DNA of 64,000 nt from Lonepinella koalarum (GCF_004565475.1 NZ_SRHX01000010.1:1-64000), one strand, 5' to 3'. Numbered from the stretch's first letter, positions 19,921 to 30,857 are shown. Notes: a model not told the origin generated them from the letters alone. Made by a program: numbers and translations.

Positions 19921-20113
19921 GTGTTTCGCCGATGGCGACTTACTTTTTCTTTGCTCGTGCAAAGCAAAAGTAAGCAAAAAGAAACACGCCCCGATTTTGC
20001 CTTGTTTCCTGAAAATCATTCAATTTGCTTAACGGAAAAATTGTAAACTCGCTACGCTCAAACAGTACAATTTTTCCTACAAATTAAATGATTTTCAGGC
20101 GGCAAAGACGGGG
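19921..20113. repeat. composite palindromic element (MITE/BIME-like)
   Basis: A 193-base non-coding block folds into two nested structures. In the first, GTGTTTC/GAAACAC (19921-19927, 19981-19987) encloses a 16-bp stem (19939-19954 with 19959-19974, one mismatch). In the second, the CCCCG...CCTGAAAATCATT...AATTTG arm (19989-20026) is complementary to 20080-20113, with a few mismatches, and encloses a perfect 12-bp stem (GGAAAAATTGTA with TACAATTTTTCC). There is no open reading frame. It fills the gap between manB and galU and looks like a small non-autonomous mobile or REP-type element. Confidence 0.65.
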
Positions 20114-20137
20114 ACTACCTTTAGAAAAGGACAAAAA

Positions 20138-21025
20138 ATGAAAGTTATTATTCCTGTAGCAGGTTTAGGGACTCGCATGTTGCCAGCCACGAAAGCCATT
20201 CCGAAAGAAATGTTGACTTTGGTGGATAAACCGCTGATTCAATATGTGGTGAATGAATGTGTGAATGCGGGCGTGAAAGAAATTGTGCTGGTCACTCATT
20301 CTTCTAAAAATGCCATTGAAAACCATTTCGACACCTCTTTTGAATTAGAAACGATGTTAGAGAAGCGTGTAAAACGCCAGTTATTGGAAGAGGTGCGATC
20401 TATTTGTCCGAAAGATGTCACTATTATGCACGTCCGTCAAGGTAACGCCAAAGGGTTGGGGCACGCCGTGTTATGTGGTCGTCCTGTGGTGGGGAATGAA
20501 CCTTTTGCGGTGGTGTTGCCTGATGTACTATTAGCGGATTTTACCGCTAATCAAAAAACCGAAAATCTTGCTGCCATGATCAAACGCTTTGAACAAACAG
20601 GCAATAGCCAAATTATGGTTGCTCCAGTGGATCCAAAAGACGTGAGTAGTTACGGTATCGCAGACTGTGACGGTGTGGATTTTGCGGGTGGTGAAAGTGC
20701 CAAAATTGCGCGTATGGTGGAAAAACCGAGTGTAGAAAAAGCACCGTCTAATCTTGCCGTTGTGGGGCGTTATGTATTTTCAGCGGGAATTTGGCGTTTA
20801 TTAGAAAAAACTCCAGTTGGTGTCGGTGATGAAATTCAATTAACCGATGCCATTGATATGCTGATCGAAAAAGAAACCGTAGAAGCTTTCCACATGACCG
20901 GAGAGTCTTTCGACTGCGGTGATAAAATTGGTTATATGCAAGCCTTTGTGGAATATGGGTTACAACATGAAAAATTAGGCAAACCATTTAAAGACTATTT
21001 GAAAAAATTAGCTAAAACCTTGTAA
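20138..21025 (+). CDS. galU: UTP-glucose-1-phosphate uridylyltransferase
   Basis: The 295-residue nucleotidyltransferase has the N-terminal [20 protein letters not shown] signature (6-25), LIQYVVNE near 34, and VEKP near 196. It makes UDP-glucose from UTP and glucose-1-phosphate for LPS and capsule. It begins 24 bases after the palindromic element, with its AAAGG ribosome-binding site in a small hairpin (20118-20130). Confidence 0.97.
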   Translation: MKVIIPVAGLGTRMLPATKAIPKEMLTLVDKPLIQYVVNECVNAGVKEIVLVTHSSKNAIENHFDTSFELETMLEKRVKRQLLEEVRSICPKDVTIMHVRQGNAKGLGHAVLCGRPVVGNEPFAVVLPDVLLADFTANQKTENLAAMIKRFEQTGNSQIMVAPVDPKDVSSYGIADCDGVDFAGGESAKIARMVEKPSVEKAPSNLAVVGRYVFSAGIWRLLEKTPVGVGDEIQLTDAIDMLIEKETVEAFHMTGESFDCGDKIGYMQAFVEYGLQHEKLGKPFKDYLKKLAKTL

Positions 21026-21077
21026 TAGGCGAGATAAAAACAGGATTAGGGTACGTTCAAACGAACCCTAACTTGCT

Positions 21078-22136
21078 TTAAAATCCCAGTTTCCGCATTT
21101 CATTCACCACATCTTTCACTTCAATTTCTGCCATCAAATTTTTACCCGATAATTTGGTTGCCCATGGTAATTCACTAGATGGCTTATGGAATTCTTTTAA
21201 CGCATTTTGCTCATAGACCGAAATCACATTATCTAAATTATGGTAAGGACCTGTTCGCCAAGGATTATGATAAGCATACAGACCAATAACAGGCGTTCCC
21301 ACCATGGTGGCAATATGAGCAGGACCGCTATCAGGGGCGATCACTAAATCCGCTTGTTGAATTAAAGCGGTCAATTCAGCCAAATTGGTTTTTCCACAGG
21401 CATTGGTTATCTGATTATCACAAAGTGCGGTGATTTTTTGGCAAATTTCCATTTCTCGTGAAGCAGAAGAACCACATAAAATCACGTTAATGCCTTGTTG
21501 AGTAGCAACATTGGCGAGCTCCGCATAGCGTTCAATCAGCCAATCTTTTTCCGCTTTGCTGGAACAAGGGGAAATAATCAGATTGCGTTGGTTTGGCTGA
21601 ATAAAGGTTTTTGCCTTTTGTTGTGCTGGCAAAGAAAGGTTTAATTGCCAATGAGGGGTAAATTTTGCTACGCCAATTTTTTCGGCAAATACGATGAAAC
21701 CGTCTAACACATGGGGATTGTCAGGATCATTCACCCGTTGATTAACAAAAAAACATTGTCCTTCTCTTGAGCGTTTTTTACCAAAACCGATTTTATATTT
21801 GGCTTTAATACCTAAAGATAAAATAGATGCACGGAAAGCGGTTTGCATATTTAATAAGGCATCAAATGGTTGATTTTTTAGCTGTTTCCATAAAGCAAAA
21901 ACGCCTTGCCAACCTGTTTTTTTATCAAATATAACTAAATCAATAGGCGAATTTTCAGGCATCACCTGCGATAATAAAGCATACTCCACCTTTCCCACAA
22001 TCCAAGTGATTTGACAAGCAGGATAAAACCGAGCAATTTCTTGTACCACCGCTAAAGCGTGAGTAATATCACCAATGGCGGAAAGGCGGAGAATACAAAG
22101 GGATTTGGGCGGATGCTTTGGGCTAAACAGGGACAT
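21078..22136 (-). CDS. opsX: LPS heptosyltransferase I (OpsX type)
   Basis: The 352-residue GT9 family protein starts at ATG 22136, preceded by AAGGAT. Reading further upstream would start inside the dispersed repeat (giving MQYAPV), which I reject. Family landmarks are LRLSAIGDITHALAVV at 16-31 and the C-terminal APDSGPAHIATMVGTPVIGLY near 276. In Haemophilus, OpsX adds the first heptose to phosphorylated Kdo. The divergent kdkA neighbour supports that role. An uptake signal lies inside at 21423. Confidence 0.85.
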   Translation of the reverse strand: MSLFSPKHPPKSLCILRLSAIGDITHALAVVQEIARFYPACQITWIVGKVEYALLSQVMPENSPIDLVIFDKKTGWQGVFALWKQLKNQPFDALLNMQTAFRASILSLGIKAKYKIGFGKKRSREGQCFFVNQRVNDPDNPHVLDGFIVFAEKIGVAKFTPHWQLNLSLPAQQKAKTFIQPNQRNLIISPCSSKAEKDWLIERYAELANVATQQGINVILCGSSASREMEICQKITALCDNQITNACGKTNLAELTALIQQADLVIAPDSGPAHIATMVGTPVIGLYAYHNPWRTGPYHNLDNVISVYEQNALKEFHKPSSELPWATKLSGKNLMAEIEVKDVVNEMRKLGF

Positions 22137-22169
22137 AATGGATCCTTTAATTGCTAAATTCATTAACAC

Positions 22170-22191
22170 AGGGGCGTATTGCATACGCCCT
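22170..22191. repeat. dispersed palindromic repeat, copy 3
   Basis: GGGGCGTATTGCATACGCCC at 22171-22190, the same core as at 261-280. It lies in the 184-base divergent gap between opsX and kdkA and is paired with copy 4. Confidence 0.75.
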
Positions 22192-22238
22192 TATGCTCGA
22201 TTGTAGGGTTTTAACAATTTTTGATTATTACATTTATT

Positions 22239-22262
22239 GGGCGTATGCAATACGCCCCTACA
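22239..22262. repeat. dispersed palindromic repeat, copy 4 (inverted)
   Basis: GGGCGTATGCAATACGCCCC at 22239-22258, followed by TACAA. It is the inverted form of copy 3, with TTGTAGGG at 22201 complementary to its flank. Copies 3 and 4 together could form a larger cruciform in the opsX-kdkA promoter gap. Confidence 0.7.
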
Positions 22263-22320
22263 ATTGCGAAATACCCCTATTTTAAAGTAGAATGATGCGA
22301 ACGCCAACAAGGAATATAAA

Positions 22321-23058
22321 ATGATTGAACGACAACATCAAAACCAGTTTTTTTTACTTTCTGATGAACGTTATAGTGAATTGGATTATACCCAATTTTT
22401 CCAACCTGACTATTGGCAAAAGCAAGGGCGAGTTTCAGGCACGGCCAAAGGACGTGGTACCACTTATTTTTTACAAACCGCTGATCTATTCGGTGTTAAT
22501 GCCAGCTTACGTCATTATTATCGTGGCGGTTTGTGGGGTAAAATTATTCGAGATCGCTACCGTTTTACCGTACTTTCACAAACCCGCAGTTTTGCCGAAT
22601 TACGTTTGTTGCAAAAATTATACTTAGCGGGTTTGCCTGTGCCGAAGCCAATTATGGCGGTCGTTGAAAAAGGTAAGTTAGGTATTTGTTATCGTGCCGA
22701 TATTTTGATGGAAAAGATCGAAAATGCACAGGATTTAACCGCGGTTTTACAACATCAAACCTTGCCCCCAGAAATTTGGCAACAGATTGGTAGCTTAATT
22801 CGTCAGTTACACGATTTGCAAATTTGCCATACGGATTTAAACGCCCATAATATTTTGCTCCAACAGACAGCAACAGGGCAAAAATGTTGGTTGTTAGATT
22901 TTGATAAGTGCGGTGAAAAATCAGGGGATTTTTGGAAACAAGGTAATCTTGAACGATTACAGCGTTCTTTTCATAAGGAAATTGAACGGATGAAAATTCA
23001 ATTTAGCACGCAAAATTGGCAAGATTTATTAACCGGTTATCACAATCACCAGATTTAA
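22321..23058 (+). CDS. kdkA: 3-deoxy-D-manno-octulosonic acid kinase
   Basis: The 245-residue protein is a small kinase of the KdkA/RfaP group. The catalytic loop HTDLNAHNILL lies near 167-177 and the metal-binding LLDFDKC near 190-196. It phosphorylates the single Kdo of lipid A at O-4 in the cytoplasm. It is divergent from opsX, whose product uses the phosphorylated Kdo acceptor. An uptake signal lies inside at 22906. Confidence 0.92.
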   Translation: MIERQHQNQFFLLSDERYSELDYTQFFQPDYWQKQGRVSGTAKGRGTTYFLQTADLFGVNASLRHYYRGGLWGKIIRDRYRFTVLSQTRSFAELRLLQKLYLAGLPVPKPIMAVVEKGKLGICYRADILMEKIENAQDLTAVLQHQTLPPEIWQQIGSLIRQLHDLQICHTDLNAHNILLQQTATGQKCWLLDFDKCGEKSGDFWKQGNLERLQRSFHKEIERMKIQFSTQNWQDLLTGYHNHQI

Positions 23059-23110
23059 TGATAGAATACCGCAAATTTTTTTTGAATAGATAAAATAATT
23101 AGGAATACCA

Positions 23111-24826
23111 ATGCGTACAAGTCAATATTTATTTTCAACGCTAAAAGAAACCCCGAATGATGCTCAAGTGGTGAGCCATCAGTTAATGCTTCGATCTGGT
23201 ATGATTCGCCCGATGGCATCTGGCTTATATAACTGGTTGCCAACAGGTGTTAAAGTATTGAAAAAAGTTGAAAATATTATTCGTGAAGAAATGAACAAAG
23301 GCGGTGCCATTGAAGTGCTGATGCCTGTGGTACAACCTGCCGAACTTTGGCAAGAATCAGGGCGTTGGCAGGATTATGGTGCAGAGTTATTGCGTTTTAC
23401 CGATCGTGGCAAACGCGATTTTGTGTTAGGACCGACGCACGAAGAAGTGATCACAGATCTTATTCGCCGTGAAATCAGTTCTTACAAACAGTTACCGCTG
23501 AATTTATATCAAATTCAAACTAAATTCCGTGACGAAGTTCGACCACGTTTTGGCGTAATGCGTTCCCGTGAATTTGTGATGAAAGACGCTTATTCTTTCC
23601 ACACCACGAAAGAAAGTTTACAACAAACCTATGATGTGATGTATCAGGTTTATAGCAATATTTTCAATCGGTTAAACTTAGATTTCCGTGCAGTACAAGC
23701 GGATACAGGTTCAATCGGTGGCTCCGCATCACATGAGTTTCAAGTGCTGGCTCAAAGCGGTGAAGATGATGTGGTATTTTCTACCGAAAGTGATTTTGCC
23801 GCCAATATTGAATTAGCGGAAGCGGTGGCGGTAGGTGAACGTTCACAACCAACTAAAGCGATGGAATTAGTGGATACGCCAAATGCCAAAACCATTGCAG
23901 AGTTAGTAGAACAGTTTAATCTGCCAATTGAGAAAACCGCCAAAACCTTGATTGTAAAAGGGGCAACAGAAGAACAGCCGTTAATCGCCTTAATCTTACG
24001 TGGTGATCATGAATTAAATGAAGTGAAAGCTCAAAAACACCCGTTAGTCGCTGATCCATTAGAATTTGCTGATGAAGCCACAATTAAAGCCAAAATTGGG
24101 GCGGGTGTGGGATCATTAGGTGTGGTGAATTTACCGATTCCAGCGGTGATTGATCGCTCCGTGGCATTAATGTCTGATTTTACGGTGGGAGCCAATATTG
24201 ACGGCAAACATTATTTCAATGTGAACTGGGAACGTGATGTGGCGTTGCCTGAAATTTTTGATTTGCGTAACGTCGTCGATGGTGATCCAAGTCCAGACGG
24301 AAAAGGCACATTGCAAATTAAACGGGGCATTGAAGTGGGGCATATTTTCCAGTTGGGGACGAAATATTCCGAAGCCATGAAAGCCACCGTGCAAGGCGAA
24401 GACGGTAAACCGTTGGTGATCACAATGGGTTGCTATGGTGTTGGTGTCACCCGTGTGGTGGCAGCGGCGATTGAGCAAAATCATGATGAGCGTGGGATTA
24501 TTTGGTCAAGCGATGAAATTGCCCCATTTACCGTGGCGATTGTGCCAATGAATATGTACAAGTCCGAAAGCGTACAACAATTTGCTGAAGAGTTATACCA
24601 CACTTTGCAATCGCAAGGTGTCGATGTGATTTTTGATGATCGCAAAGAACGCCCCGGTGTCATGTTTGCGGATATGGAATTGATCGGCGTACCACATATG
24701 GTGGTGATCGGTGAGAAAAATCTGGCTAACGGTGAAATTGAATACAAAAACCGCCGTACAGGGGAAAGGCAGATGATTGCAAAAGATGAATTGTTAGCGT
24801 TTTTAAAAGAGAATGTGAAAGCTTAA
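23111..24826 (+). CDS. proS: prolyl-tRNA synthetase (bacterial type)
   Basis: The 571-residue class II synthetase equals the E. coli length (572). The catalytic core is split by an editing insertion (about 225-405). Landmarks are [19 protein letters not shown] at 26-44, [10 protein letters not shown] near 109, and [16 protein letters not shown] near 443. It charges tRNA-Pro. It is monocistronic and followed by a hairpin terminator that contains an uptake signal. Confidence 0.97.
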   Translation: MRTSQYLFSTLKETPNDAQVVSHQLMLRSGMIRPMASGLYNWLPTGVKVLKKVENIIREEMNKGGAIEVLMPVVQPAELWQESGRWQDYGAELLRFTDRGKRDFVLGPTHEEVITDLIRREISSYKQLPLNLYQIQTKFRDEVRPRFGVMRSREFVMKDAYSFHTTKESLQQTYDVMYQVYSNIFNRLNLDFRAVQADTGSIGGSASHEFQVLAQSGEDDVVFSTESDFAANIELAEAVAVGERSQPTKAMELVDTPNAKTIAELVEQFNLPIEKTAKTLIVKGATEEQPLIALILRGDHELNEVKAQKHPLVADPLEFADEATIKAKIGAGVGSLGVVNLPIPAVIDRSVALMSDFTVGANIDGKHYFNVNWERDVALPEIFDLRNVVDGDPSPDGKGTLQIKRGIEVGHIFQLGTKYSEAMKATVQGEDGKPLVITMGCYGVGVTRVVAAAIEQNHDERGIIWSSDEIAPFTVAIVPMNMYKSESVQQFAEELYHTLQSQGVDVIFDDRKERPGVMFADMELIGVPHMVVIGEKNLANGEIEYKNRRTGERQMIAKDELLAFLKENVKA

Positions 24827-24841
24827 GAACCTAAAAATTGA

Positions 24842-24870
24842 AATGACCGTCAAAGTGCGGTCATTTTTTT
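24842..24870 (+). terminator. proS terminator containing an uptake signal
   Basis: AATGACCG (24842-24849) pairs with CGGTCATT (24858-24865), followed by seven T's. The loop and right arm include the uptake signal AAGTGCGGT. It lies just past the 3' end of the convergent modC. Confidence 0.85.
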
Positions 24871-24876
24871 GCCTGT

Positions 24877-25569
24877 TTATCCTTTCCATCTCTCAAACAA
24901 AGATGAACTTACCACATTATCCACCTTATCAAAAGCAATCATTTTGCCATCTTCCATTAAGATCACTTGCTCTGCCAATGTGGTGAGTTCATCTACACTA
25001 TGGGTGACATATAAAATCGGAATAGCGATTTGTTGGGCGAGGTTTTCTAAATAGCTTAATAACTCTTGTTTACGGGGTAAATCAAGGGCGGATAAAGGTT
25101 CGTCCATCAGCAACATTTCAGGTTGACTTAATAACGCTCTTCCAATGGCGACACGTTGTTTTTCCCCGCCAGACAGGCTGATGGGGTAACGATTTAGCAA
25201 GTGTTCGATGCCGAGTAGTTGCACAATTCGGTCAAATTCCACCGCATTTTTTCTGCTTTTGGATTGCATGGCGTAACGCAAATTTCCTTTTACAGAATAA
25301 TGTGGAAATAAACGTCCATCTTGAAAAACATAGCCCATATTACGTTTATTGGGCGGGAGGCAGATACCTTTTTTGGTATCCACTAAAATTTTGTCATTTA
25401 ATTTAATATAACCTTGATCAGGATGAATTAACCCACTGATTAAATTAATCACGGTGGATTTGCCTGAACCTGACAAGCCAAAAAGTGCGGTGACATTTTG
25501 GCTCGGAATTTGAGCGTTAAGTTGTAATTCAAAATTGCCTAAGCGTTTACTTACATTAATGTCTAGCAT
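24877..25569 (-). CDS. modC: molybdate ABC transporter ATPase, short form without TOBE domain
   Basis: The 230-residue ABC ATPase has Walker [10 protein letters not shown] near 31-39, signature [16 protein letters not shown] near 127-142, and Walker [12 protein letters not shown] near 147-157. Similarity to ModC is clear ([13 protein letters not shown]), but E. coli ModC has about 352 residues; this one stops just after the ATPase domain, so the molybdate-binding TOBE domain is missing. It overlaps modB by 14 bases. The loss may follow a rearrangement next to proS. Activity as an importer ATPase is still plausible. Confidence 0.82.
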   Translation of the reverse strand: MLDINVSKRLGNFELQLNAQIPSQNVTALFGLSGSGKSTVINLISGLIHPDQGYIKLNDKILVDTKKGICLPPNKRNMGYVFQDGRLFPHYSVKGNLRYAMQSKSRKNAVEFDRIVQLLGIEHLLNRYPISLSGGEKQRVAIGRALLSQPEMLLMDEPLSALDLPRKQELLSYLENLAQQIAIPILYVTHSVDELTTLAEQVILMEDGKMIAFDKVDNVVSSSLFERWKG

Positions 25570-26272
25570 CAGATTGCCCCAATTTTTGTTGTGTCCGTTT
25601 GGCGAGCCACTCGGAAATAATCAGTGAGAGTAACGCAATAATAATGGAAATTAAACAAAGGCGAGCTGCTGCTCCTTCAGCATTTGGAGTTTCGATAAAG
25701 GAATACATGGCGAGTGGTATGGTTTGCGTGACATTGGGAATGTTTGACACAAAGGTAATAGTTGCCCCAAATTCACCTAAAGAACGGGCAAAGCCCAAAA
25801 TCATACCGGCCAAAATACCTGGGAACGCTAAAGGTAAGGTGATGGTATAAAAAGTTCGCCATGGTGAAGATCCGAGTGTTAGGGCAGCTTGTTCAAGACG
25901 CATATCAATGCTTTCAATGGCTAAACGGATAGAACGTACCACTAAGGGAAATGCGACCACGGCGGAAGCTAAAATAGCACCGTTAAGGCTGAATCCAAAG
26001 GTAAAACCAAACCATTGCGAAATATATTTACCGATGAATCCATTGCGTCCCATGGAAATAAGCAGTAAGTAACCGATCACTACCGGCGGTAGCACAAGCG
26101 GTAAATGAACAATACCATTAAGTAAGGCTTTGCCCCAGAATTGTTTGCGAGCTAATAACCACGCAATCGCAATCGCAAAGGGTAACGCCCAAATATTCGC
26201 CCACAGAGCGACTTTTAAACTTAAAATAATGGCATTTATTTCAGATGGTGAAAGTTTTATATATTCAATCAT
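25556..26272 (-). CDS. modB: molybdate ABC transporter permease
   Basis: The 238-residue inner-membrane permease has about five or six membrane segments. The ModB-type [14 protein letters not shown] lies near 58-71, and the EAA-type coupling loop [21 protein letters not shown] near 131-151. It imports molybdate with ModA and ModC. No modA lies next to it: the upstream neighbour is gpt, after 61 bases. Confidence 0.88.
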   Translation of the reverse strand: MIEYIKLSPSEINAIILSLKVALWANIWALPFAIAIAWLLARKQFWGKALLNGIVHLPLVLPPVVIGYLLLISMGRNGFIGKYISQWFGFTFGFSLNGAILASAVVAFPLVVRSIRLAIESIDMRLEQAALTLGSSPWRTFYTITLPLAFPGILAGMILGFARSLGEFGATITFVSNIPNVTQTIPLAMYSFIETPNAEGAAARLCLISIIIALLSLIISEWLAKRTQQKLGQSDARH

Positions 26273-26333
26273 ATAGCGAATTTTGTTATTAAAAGGGCGG
26301 ACTCACAAATCCGCTCTACAAGTATTTATACAA

Positions 26334-26792
26334 TTATTTACGCACAATCGGTGGCACAAAGCCTAAGCCTAAATCCCATGGCTGTTCAATCCAAGTATTT
26401 TGTGGAATATCTATCACATAATCATCCACTAATGGCGCCCCCGCCGGCTTGGCAAAAACGGTAACAAATTTTGCCTTTGGATACATTTTGCGAATTTCAC
26501 GCGCGGTATTTCCTGTATCTACTAAATCGTCCACTACGATAAAGCCATCACCGTCAGTTTGAGCTGCATGTAAGACTTTTAATTCGCCTTGTTGATCATG
26601 ATCGTAACTGGAGATACACACAGTTTCAACATGGCGTAGTCCCAATTCACGTGCTAATACGGCGGCAGGAAATAAACCACCACGGCTGACAGCAATAATG
26701 CCTTTCCATTGTGTGGCTGGTAATAAACGCTCAGCCAGTTTGCGAGCGTGCATTTGGAACATATCCCAAGTGACAATATACTTTTCACTCAT
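26334..26792 (-). CDS. gpt: xanthine-guanine phosphoribosyltransferase
   Basis: The 152-residue enzyme matches E. coli Gpt in length when started at the second of two adjacent ATGs. The PRPP-binding motif is [14 protein letters not shown] near 82-95, and the substrate loop contains SRGG near 37. It salvages xanthine and guanine to their nucleotides at the inner face of the membrane. AAGGAT precedes the start. Confidence 0.95.
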   Translation of the reverse strand: MSEKYIVTWDMFQMHARKLAERLLPATQWKGIIAVSRGGLFPAAVLARELGLRHVETVCISSYDHDQQGELKVLHAAQTDGDGFIVVDDLVDTGNTAREIRKMYPKAKFVTVFAKPAGAPLVDDYVIDIPQNTWIEQPWDLGLGFVPPIVRK

Positions 26793-26985
26793 CATTTTAT
26801 CCTTAACTTATTTGAGAGAAATTTAAAAATTGTGTAAGCATACCATTTTATCGGCGGTGAATGCTAGAAATTTTGTTTTTTCTATCGTATTTTTTGTGGA
26901 AAATCAGCGAAATATCAGGAATATTTGTATAAAACCAGAAATTGATCCATAATGAGACGATCTTTTTATTAAAGGAGGAATTATT

Positions 26986-28443
26986 ATGTCAGATATTCAA
27001 ACATTACAACCAAAACGTTTATGGCAATGGTTTGATCGCCTTTGTACTATTCCACGTCCATCACATCACGAAGAAAAAGTCGCACAATTTATTGTGGATT
27101 GGGCGAAAGAAAAAGGTTTTTTTGTAGAACGAGATCAAATTGGTAACGTATTAATTCGTAAACCAGCCAGTAAAGGCATGGAAAATCGCCAAAAAGTCGC
27201 ATTGCAAGCCCATATGGATATGGTACCGCAAGCAAATGAGGGATCTACACATGATTTCTTAACGGATCCAATTTTACCTTATGTGGATGGAGAATGGGTA
27301 AAAGCGAAAGGGACAACTTTGGGTTCAGATAATGGTATTGGTTTGGCATCAGCCTTAGCGGTGTTAGATGCAGATGATTTAGCCCATCCAGAATTGGAAG
27401 TGTTATGTACCATGACGGAAGAAGCTGGTATGGATGGGGCGCACCATTTAAAAACAAATTGGTTACAATCTGATGTGATGATTAATACCGATACGGAAGA
27501 AAATGGCGAAATTTATATTGGTTGTGCTGGTGGTGAAGATGCTAAAGTGAGTTTGCCGATTCAACGTGAAAAAAATACTTTTGCACATACGTATCAACTT
27601 TCTTTAAAAGGTTTGCGCGGTGGTCACTCTGGCAGTGAAATTAATACAAATCGAGTTAATGCGATTAAATTATTTGCTCGTTTCTTAGCAAATATTGAAC
27701 AAACTCAAGCCTTTTCATTTGCTTTAGCAGAAATTCGAGGCGGTTCGGTGCGTAATGCCATTCCGCGTGAGGCACATGCGATAGTTTGTGTGAATGATGA
27801 AAACGCCTTAAAAACTGCGGTGCAAAATTTCCAACATTTATTACAAGATGAATTAGCCATGGCTGAACCGAATGCTACACTTACCGCTCAACTGATTGAA
27901 AAAGCAGAAATGATCTTTGACAAAGTATCTACACATAAAGCTATTCATTTAGTTAATGCATTACCAAATGGCGTAAATCGTTACAGTGATGTTGTTGATG
28001 GTGTGGTGGAAACATCAAGCAGTATTGGTGTGTTAAAAACCGAAGACGATGCAGTAACGGGGTTGATTTTAATTCGCTCTTTAGTAGAAAGTGGTAAACA
28101 ATATGTGGCAAGTTTATTGTCGTCTTTGACATCTTTATGTGATGCAACAGTCACCCTTTCTGGTAATTACCCCGGCTGGCAACCTCACCCAGATACCGAT
28201 ATTTTGCGTTTAACCCAACGCATTTATGCGGAAATATTAGGTGCTGAACCAACCATTAAAGTCATTCATGCAGGGTTGGAATGTGGTTTAATTAAACAGG
28301 CTTATCCAGCGATGGAAATTGTGTCTTTTGGACCAACTATTGAAAATGCTCATTCCCCTGATGAAAAAGTGCATATTCCTGCTGTACAAATTTATTGGGC
28401 GCTATTGACCAAAGTATTGGCGAATATTCCAGAACAAAAATAA
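26986..28443 (+). CDS. pepD: aminoacyl-histidine dipeptidase (peptidase D)
   Basis: The 485-residue M20 metallopeptidase carries the zinc-site segments LQAHMDMVP near 75, GSDNGIG near 115, and the catalytic [11 protein letters not shown] near 146, with HAGLECG near 430 at the C terminus. It cleaves Xaa-His and other dipeptides in the cytoplasm. A strong AAAGGAGG site lies upstream. It stands alone between gpt and secE. Confidence 0.95.
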   Translation: MSDIQTLQPKRLWQWFDRLCTIPRPSHHEEKVAQFIVDWAKEKGFFVERDQIGNVLIRKPASKGMENRQKVALQAHMDMVPQANEGSTHDFLTDPILPYVDGEWVKAKGTTLGSDNGIGLASALAVLDADDLAHPELEVLCTMTEEAGMDGAHHLKTNWLQSDVMINTDTEENGEIYIGCAGGEDAKVSLPIQREKNTFAHTYQLSLKGLRGGHSGSEINTNRVNAIKLFARFLANIEQTQAFSFALAEIRGGSVRNAIPREAHAIVCVNDENALKTAVQNFQHLLQDELAMAEPNATLTAQLIEKAEMIFDKVSTHKAIHLVNALPNGVNRYSDVVDGVVETSSSIGVLKTEDDAVTGLILIRSLVESGKQYVASLLSSLTSLCDATVTLSGNYPGWQPHPDTDILRLTQRIYAEILGAEPTIKVIHAGLECGLIKQAYPAMEIVSFGPTIENAHSPDEKVHIPAVQIYWALLTKVLANIPEQK

Positions 28444-28570
28444 ATAGAAAAATTGGGGGCAGCTAAAAATTTGATATGAAAATAGTAAAGAAAGTGATAC
28501 AATCGCTCGTTCTAATTAGGGTCAATAGATCCTATGTCCCGAATTTTATATTTTATTGATAGGTTAATTT

Positions 28571-28984
28571 ATGGCTCTTGTTACCGAGAAAAAGAAACAT
28601 GCACCTGAGCAAACAGCAGGGCAAAAATCCGTTGGTTTAAACCGTTTATTATGGTTATTAGCTATCGTTGTCATCATTGTCGCTGCGGTAGGTAATATTT
28701 ATTTTGCAGAACAATATTCAACCGCTATTCGTGTGGTCGGTATTGTGGTATTAATTGCCGTTGCTTTGGGCTTGGCAGCCATTACTAATCAGGGGGTAAA
28801 AGCTCTCGCTTTCTTTAGTGATGCTCGTGTTGAAATGCGTAGAGTGGTGTGGCCAACTCGCTCCGAAACTACACAAACCACATTAATTGTGGCTGGTGTA
28901 ACAGTAGTTGTTTCATTAATTTTATGGGCGTTTGACAGCATTATTATTAGCGTCCTTGATTTCTTAACCAATTTGAGATTCTAA
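28571..28984 (+). CDS. secE: preprotein translocase subunit SecE
   Basis: The 137-residue membrane protein has three hydrophobic segments (about 25-40, 48-72, 105-130) and the conserved cytoplasmic motif [20 protein letters not shown]. This is the E. coli-type three-span form. It forms the SecYEG channel with SecY, encoded at 61189. It starts the secE-nusG pair (4-base gap). No tufB lies in front, unlike in E. coli; pepD is there instead. Confidence 0.95.
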   Translation: MALVTEKKKHAPEQTAGQKSVGLNRLLWLLAIVVIIVAAVGNIYFAEQYSTAIRVVGIVVLIAVALGLAAITNQGVKALAFFSDARVEMRRVVWPTRSETTQTTLIVAGVTVVVSLILWAFDSIIISVLDFLTNLRF

Positions 28985-28988
28985 TCCT

Positions 28989-29543
28989 ATGACAGAAACA
29001 GTAGCAGCTAAAAAACGTTGGTATGTATTACAGGCTTTCTCTGGTTTTGAAGGTCGAGTAGCGACAACATTGCGTGAATATATTAAATTAAACCACATGG
29101 AAGATCAGTTTGGTGAAGTGCTTGTACCTACCGAAGAAGTGATTGAGAATGTGGCGGGTAAACGTCGTAAAAGTGAACGCAAATTTTTTCCGGGCTATGT
29201 GTTAGTTCAAATGGAAATGAATGATTATACATGGCAGTTGGTGCGTAGTGTGCCGAGAGTATTGGGTTTCATTGGTGGAACAGCAGATAAGCCGTTGCCA
29301 ATTAGTCAGCGTGAAGCGGATTTAATTTTAAATCGTGTCGAACAAAATGCGGATAAACCACGTCCGAAGAATACGTTCTTGCCGGGGGAAGAAGTGCGAG
29401 TGACGGAGGGACCATTTGCTGACTTTAATGGTACCGTGGAAGAAGTAGATTATGAAAAAGGTCGAGTTAAAGTATCTGTTTCTATTTTTGGTCGTGCGAC
29501 ACCCGTTGAACTTGAGTTTAGTCAAGTAGAAAAAGCCCATTAA
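28989..29543 (+). CDS. nusG: transcription termination/antitermination factor NusG
   Basis: The 184-residue protein has the NGN domain ([14 protein letters not shown] near 8-21, [10 protein letters not shown] near 67) and a C-terminal KOW domain ([25 protein letters not shown]). It binds RNA polymerase and couples it to Rho or the ribosome. It is 5 bases after secE. Confidence 0.97.
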   Translation: MTETVAAKKRWYVLQAFSGFEGRVATTLREYIKLNHMEDQFGEVLVPTEEVIENVAGKRRKSERKFFPGYVLVQMEMNDYTWQLVRSVPRVLGFIGGTADKPLPISQREADLILNRVEQNADKPRPKNTFLPGEEVRVTEGPFADFNGTVEEVDYEKGRVKVSVSIFGRATPVELEFSQVEKAH

Positions 29544-29568
29544 TGGATGGTATTTTATAAAAAGTAGT

Positions 29569-29594
29569 AGGGGCGTATTGCATACGCCCTAAAA
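29569..29594. repeat. dispersed palindromic repeat, copy 5
   Basis: GGGCGTATTGCATACGCCC at 29571-29589, with the same flanks (GTAGG before, TAAAA after) as copy 1 at 259-284. It lies in the 191-base gap between nusG and rplK. The rest of the gap carries the rplKA leader. Confidence 0.75.
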
Positions 29595-29734
29595 TTTGAT
29601 TAAAATACAGCCCTTTTAACGTCCTAGCCTTGTGTTAGGGTAAATAGAAATCTTGCATTCGCAAGGAAATAAACAGGGGAGCTGCTTGAGTAAAGCTTGG
29701 CGGCGTTATCACCCACATAGAAGGAAACTTAAAC

Positions 29735-30163
29735 ATGGCAAAAAAAGTCCAAGCATACGTTAAGTTGCAAGTTGCAGCGGGTATGGCTAATCCATCACCA
29801 CCAGTTGGTCCAGCATTAGGTCAACAAGGTGTGAACATCATGGAATTTTGTAAAGCATTCAACGCTCGTACTGAGAGCTTAGAAAAAGGTTTACCAATTC
29901 CAGTAGTTATTACGGTATATGCAGACCGTTCATTCACGTTCATTACTAAAACTCCACCAGCGGCGGTATTATTGAAAAAAGCAGCGGGTATCAAATCTGG
30001 TTCAGGTAAACCGAACAAAGATAAAGTGGGTAAAGTAACCTTAGAGCAAGTTCGTCAAATCGCTGAAACGAAAGCAGCGGATATGACTGGTGCAACTATT
30101 GAAACTAAAATGAAATCAATCGCTGGTACAGCTCGTTCAATGGGCTTAGTGGTGGAGGAATAA
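29735..30163 (+). CDS. rplK: 50S ribosomal protein L11
   Basis: The 142-residue protein has the N-terminal [22 protein letters not shown] region (as in all L11) and the C-terminal rRNA-binding domain ending in [12 protein letters not shown]. It forms the GTPase-associated centre with 23S rRNA and L10. It starts the rplK-rplA pair, with 4 bases between the genes. Confidence 0.98.
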   Translation: MAKKVQAYVKLQVAAGMANPSPPVGPALGQQGVNIMEFCKAFNARTESLEKGLPIPVVITVYADRSFTFITKTPPAAVLLKKAAGIKSGSGKPNKDKVGKVTLEQVRQIAETKAADMTGATIETKMKSIAGTARSMGLVVEE

Positions 30164-30167
30164 TACG

Positions 30168-30857
30168 ATGGCTAAATTGACTAAAAAAATGAAAGCAATC
30201 AAGCAGACCGTAGATTCTACTAAAGCGTATGAAATTAACGAAGCTATTGCAGTGTTAAAACAATTCGCCACCGCTAAATTCAAAGAAAGCGTAGATGTGG
30301 CAGTAAATTTAGGTATTGATCCACGTAAATCAGACCAAAACGTACGTGGTGCCACTGTGTTACCACATGGTACAGGTCGTGAAGTGCGTGTGGCTGTGTT
30401 TACTCAAGGTGCCAATGCAGACGCAGCCAAAGCCGCTGGTGCAGACTTAGTGGGTATGGAAGATCTTGCCGAGCAAGTGAAAAAAGGCGAAATGAACTTT
30501 GACGTTGTAATTGCATCACCAGATGCAATGCGTGTTGTCGGTCAGTTAGGTCAAGTATTAGGTCCACGTGGTTTAATGCCAAACCCGAAAGTAGGTACCG
30601 TCACACCAAACGTGGCCGAAGCGGTTAAAAACGCAAAATCTGGTCAGGTTCGTTATCGTAATGATAAAAATGGTATTATCCATTCAACTATCGGTAAAGC
30701 TGACTTTGCTCCAGAACAATTAAAAGAAAACTTACAAGCCTTGTTGGCTGCTTTAGTGAAAGCAAAACCAACCAGTGCAAAAGGTATCTTTATCAAGAAA
30801 GTGAGCATCTCTACCACTATGGGTGCAGGTGTAGCTGTTGATCAGTCTTCACTTTAA
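30168..30857 (+). CDS. rplA: 50S ribosomal protein L1
   Basis: The 229-residue protein contains the L1 signature near 116-145 ([20 protein letters not shown]) and the C-terminal [16 protein letters not shown]. It is part of the L1 stalk at the ribosomal E site, and in E. coli L1 also represses translation of its own rplKA mRNA. It ends in a terminator made from paired uptake signals. Confidence 0.98.
   Translation: MAKLTKKMKAIKQTVDSTKAYEINEAIAVLKQFATAKFKESVDVAVNLGIDPRKSDQNVRGATVLPHGTGREVRVAVFTQGANADAAKAAGADLVGMEDLAEQVKKGEMNFDVVIASPDAMRVVGQLGQVLGPRGLMPNPKVGTVTPNVAEAVKNAKSGQVRYRNDKNGIIHSTIGKADFAPEQLKENLQALLAALVKAKPTSAKGIFIKKVSISTTMGAGVAVDQSSL

Noticed and set aside
22137-22184. Longer N terminus for OpsX
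   Set aside because: The extra residues are encoded by the dispersed palindromic repeat; ATG 22136 has a proper ribosome-binding site.
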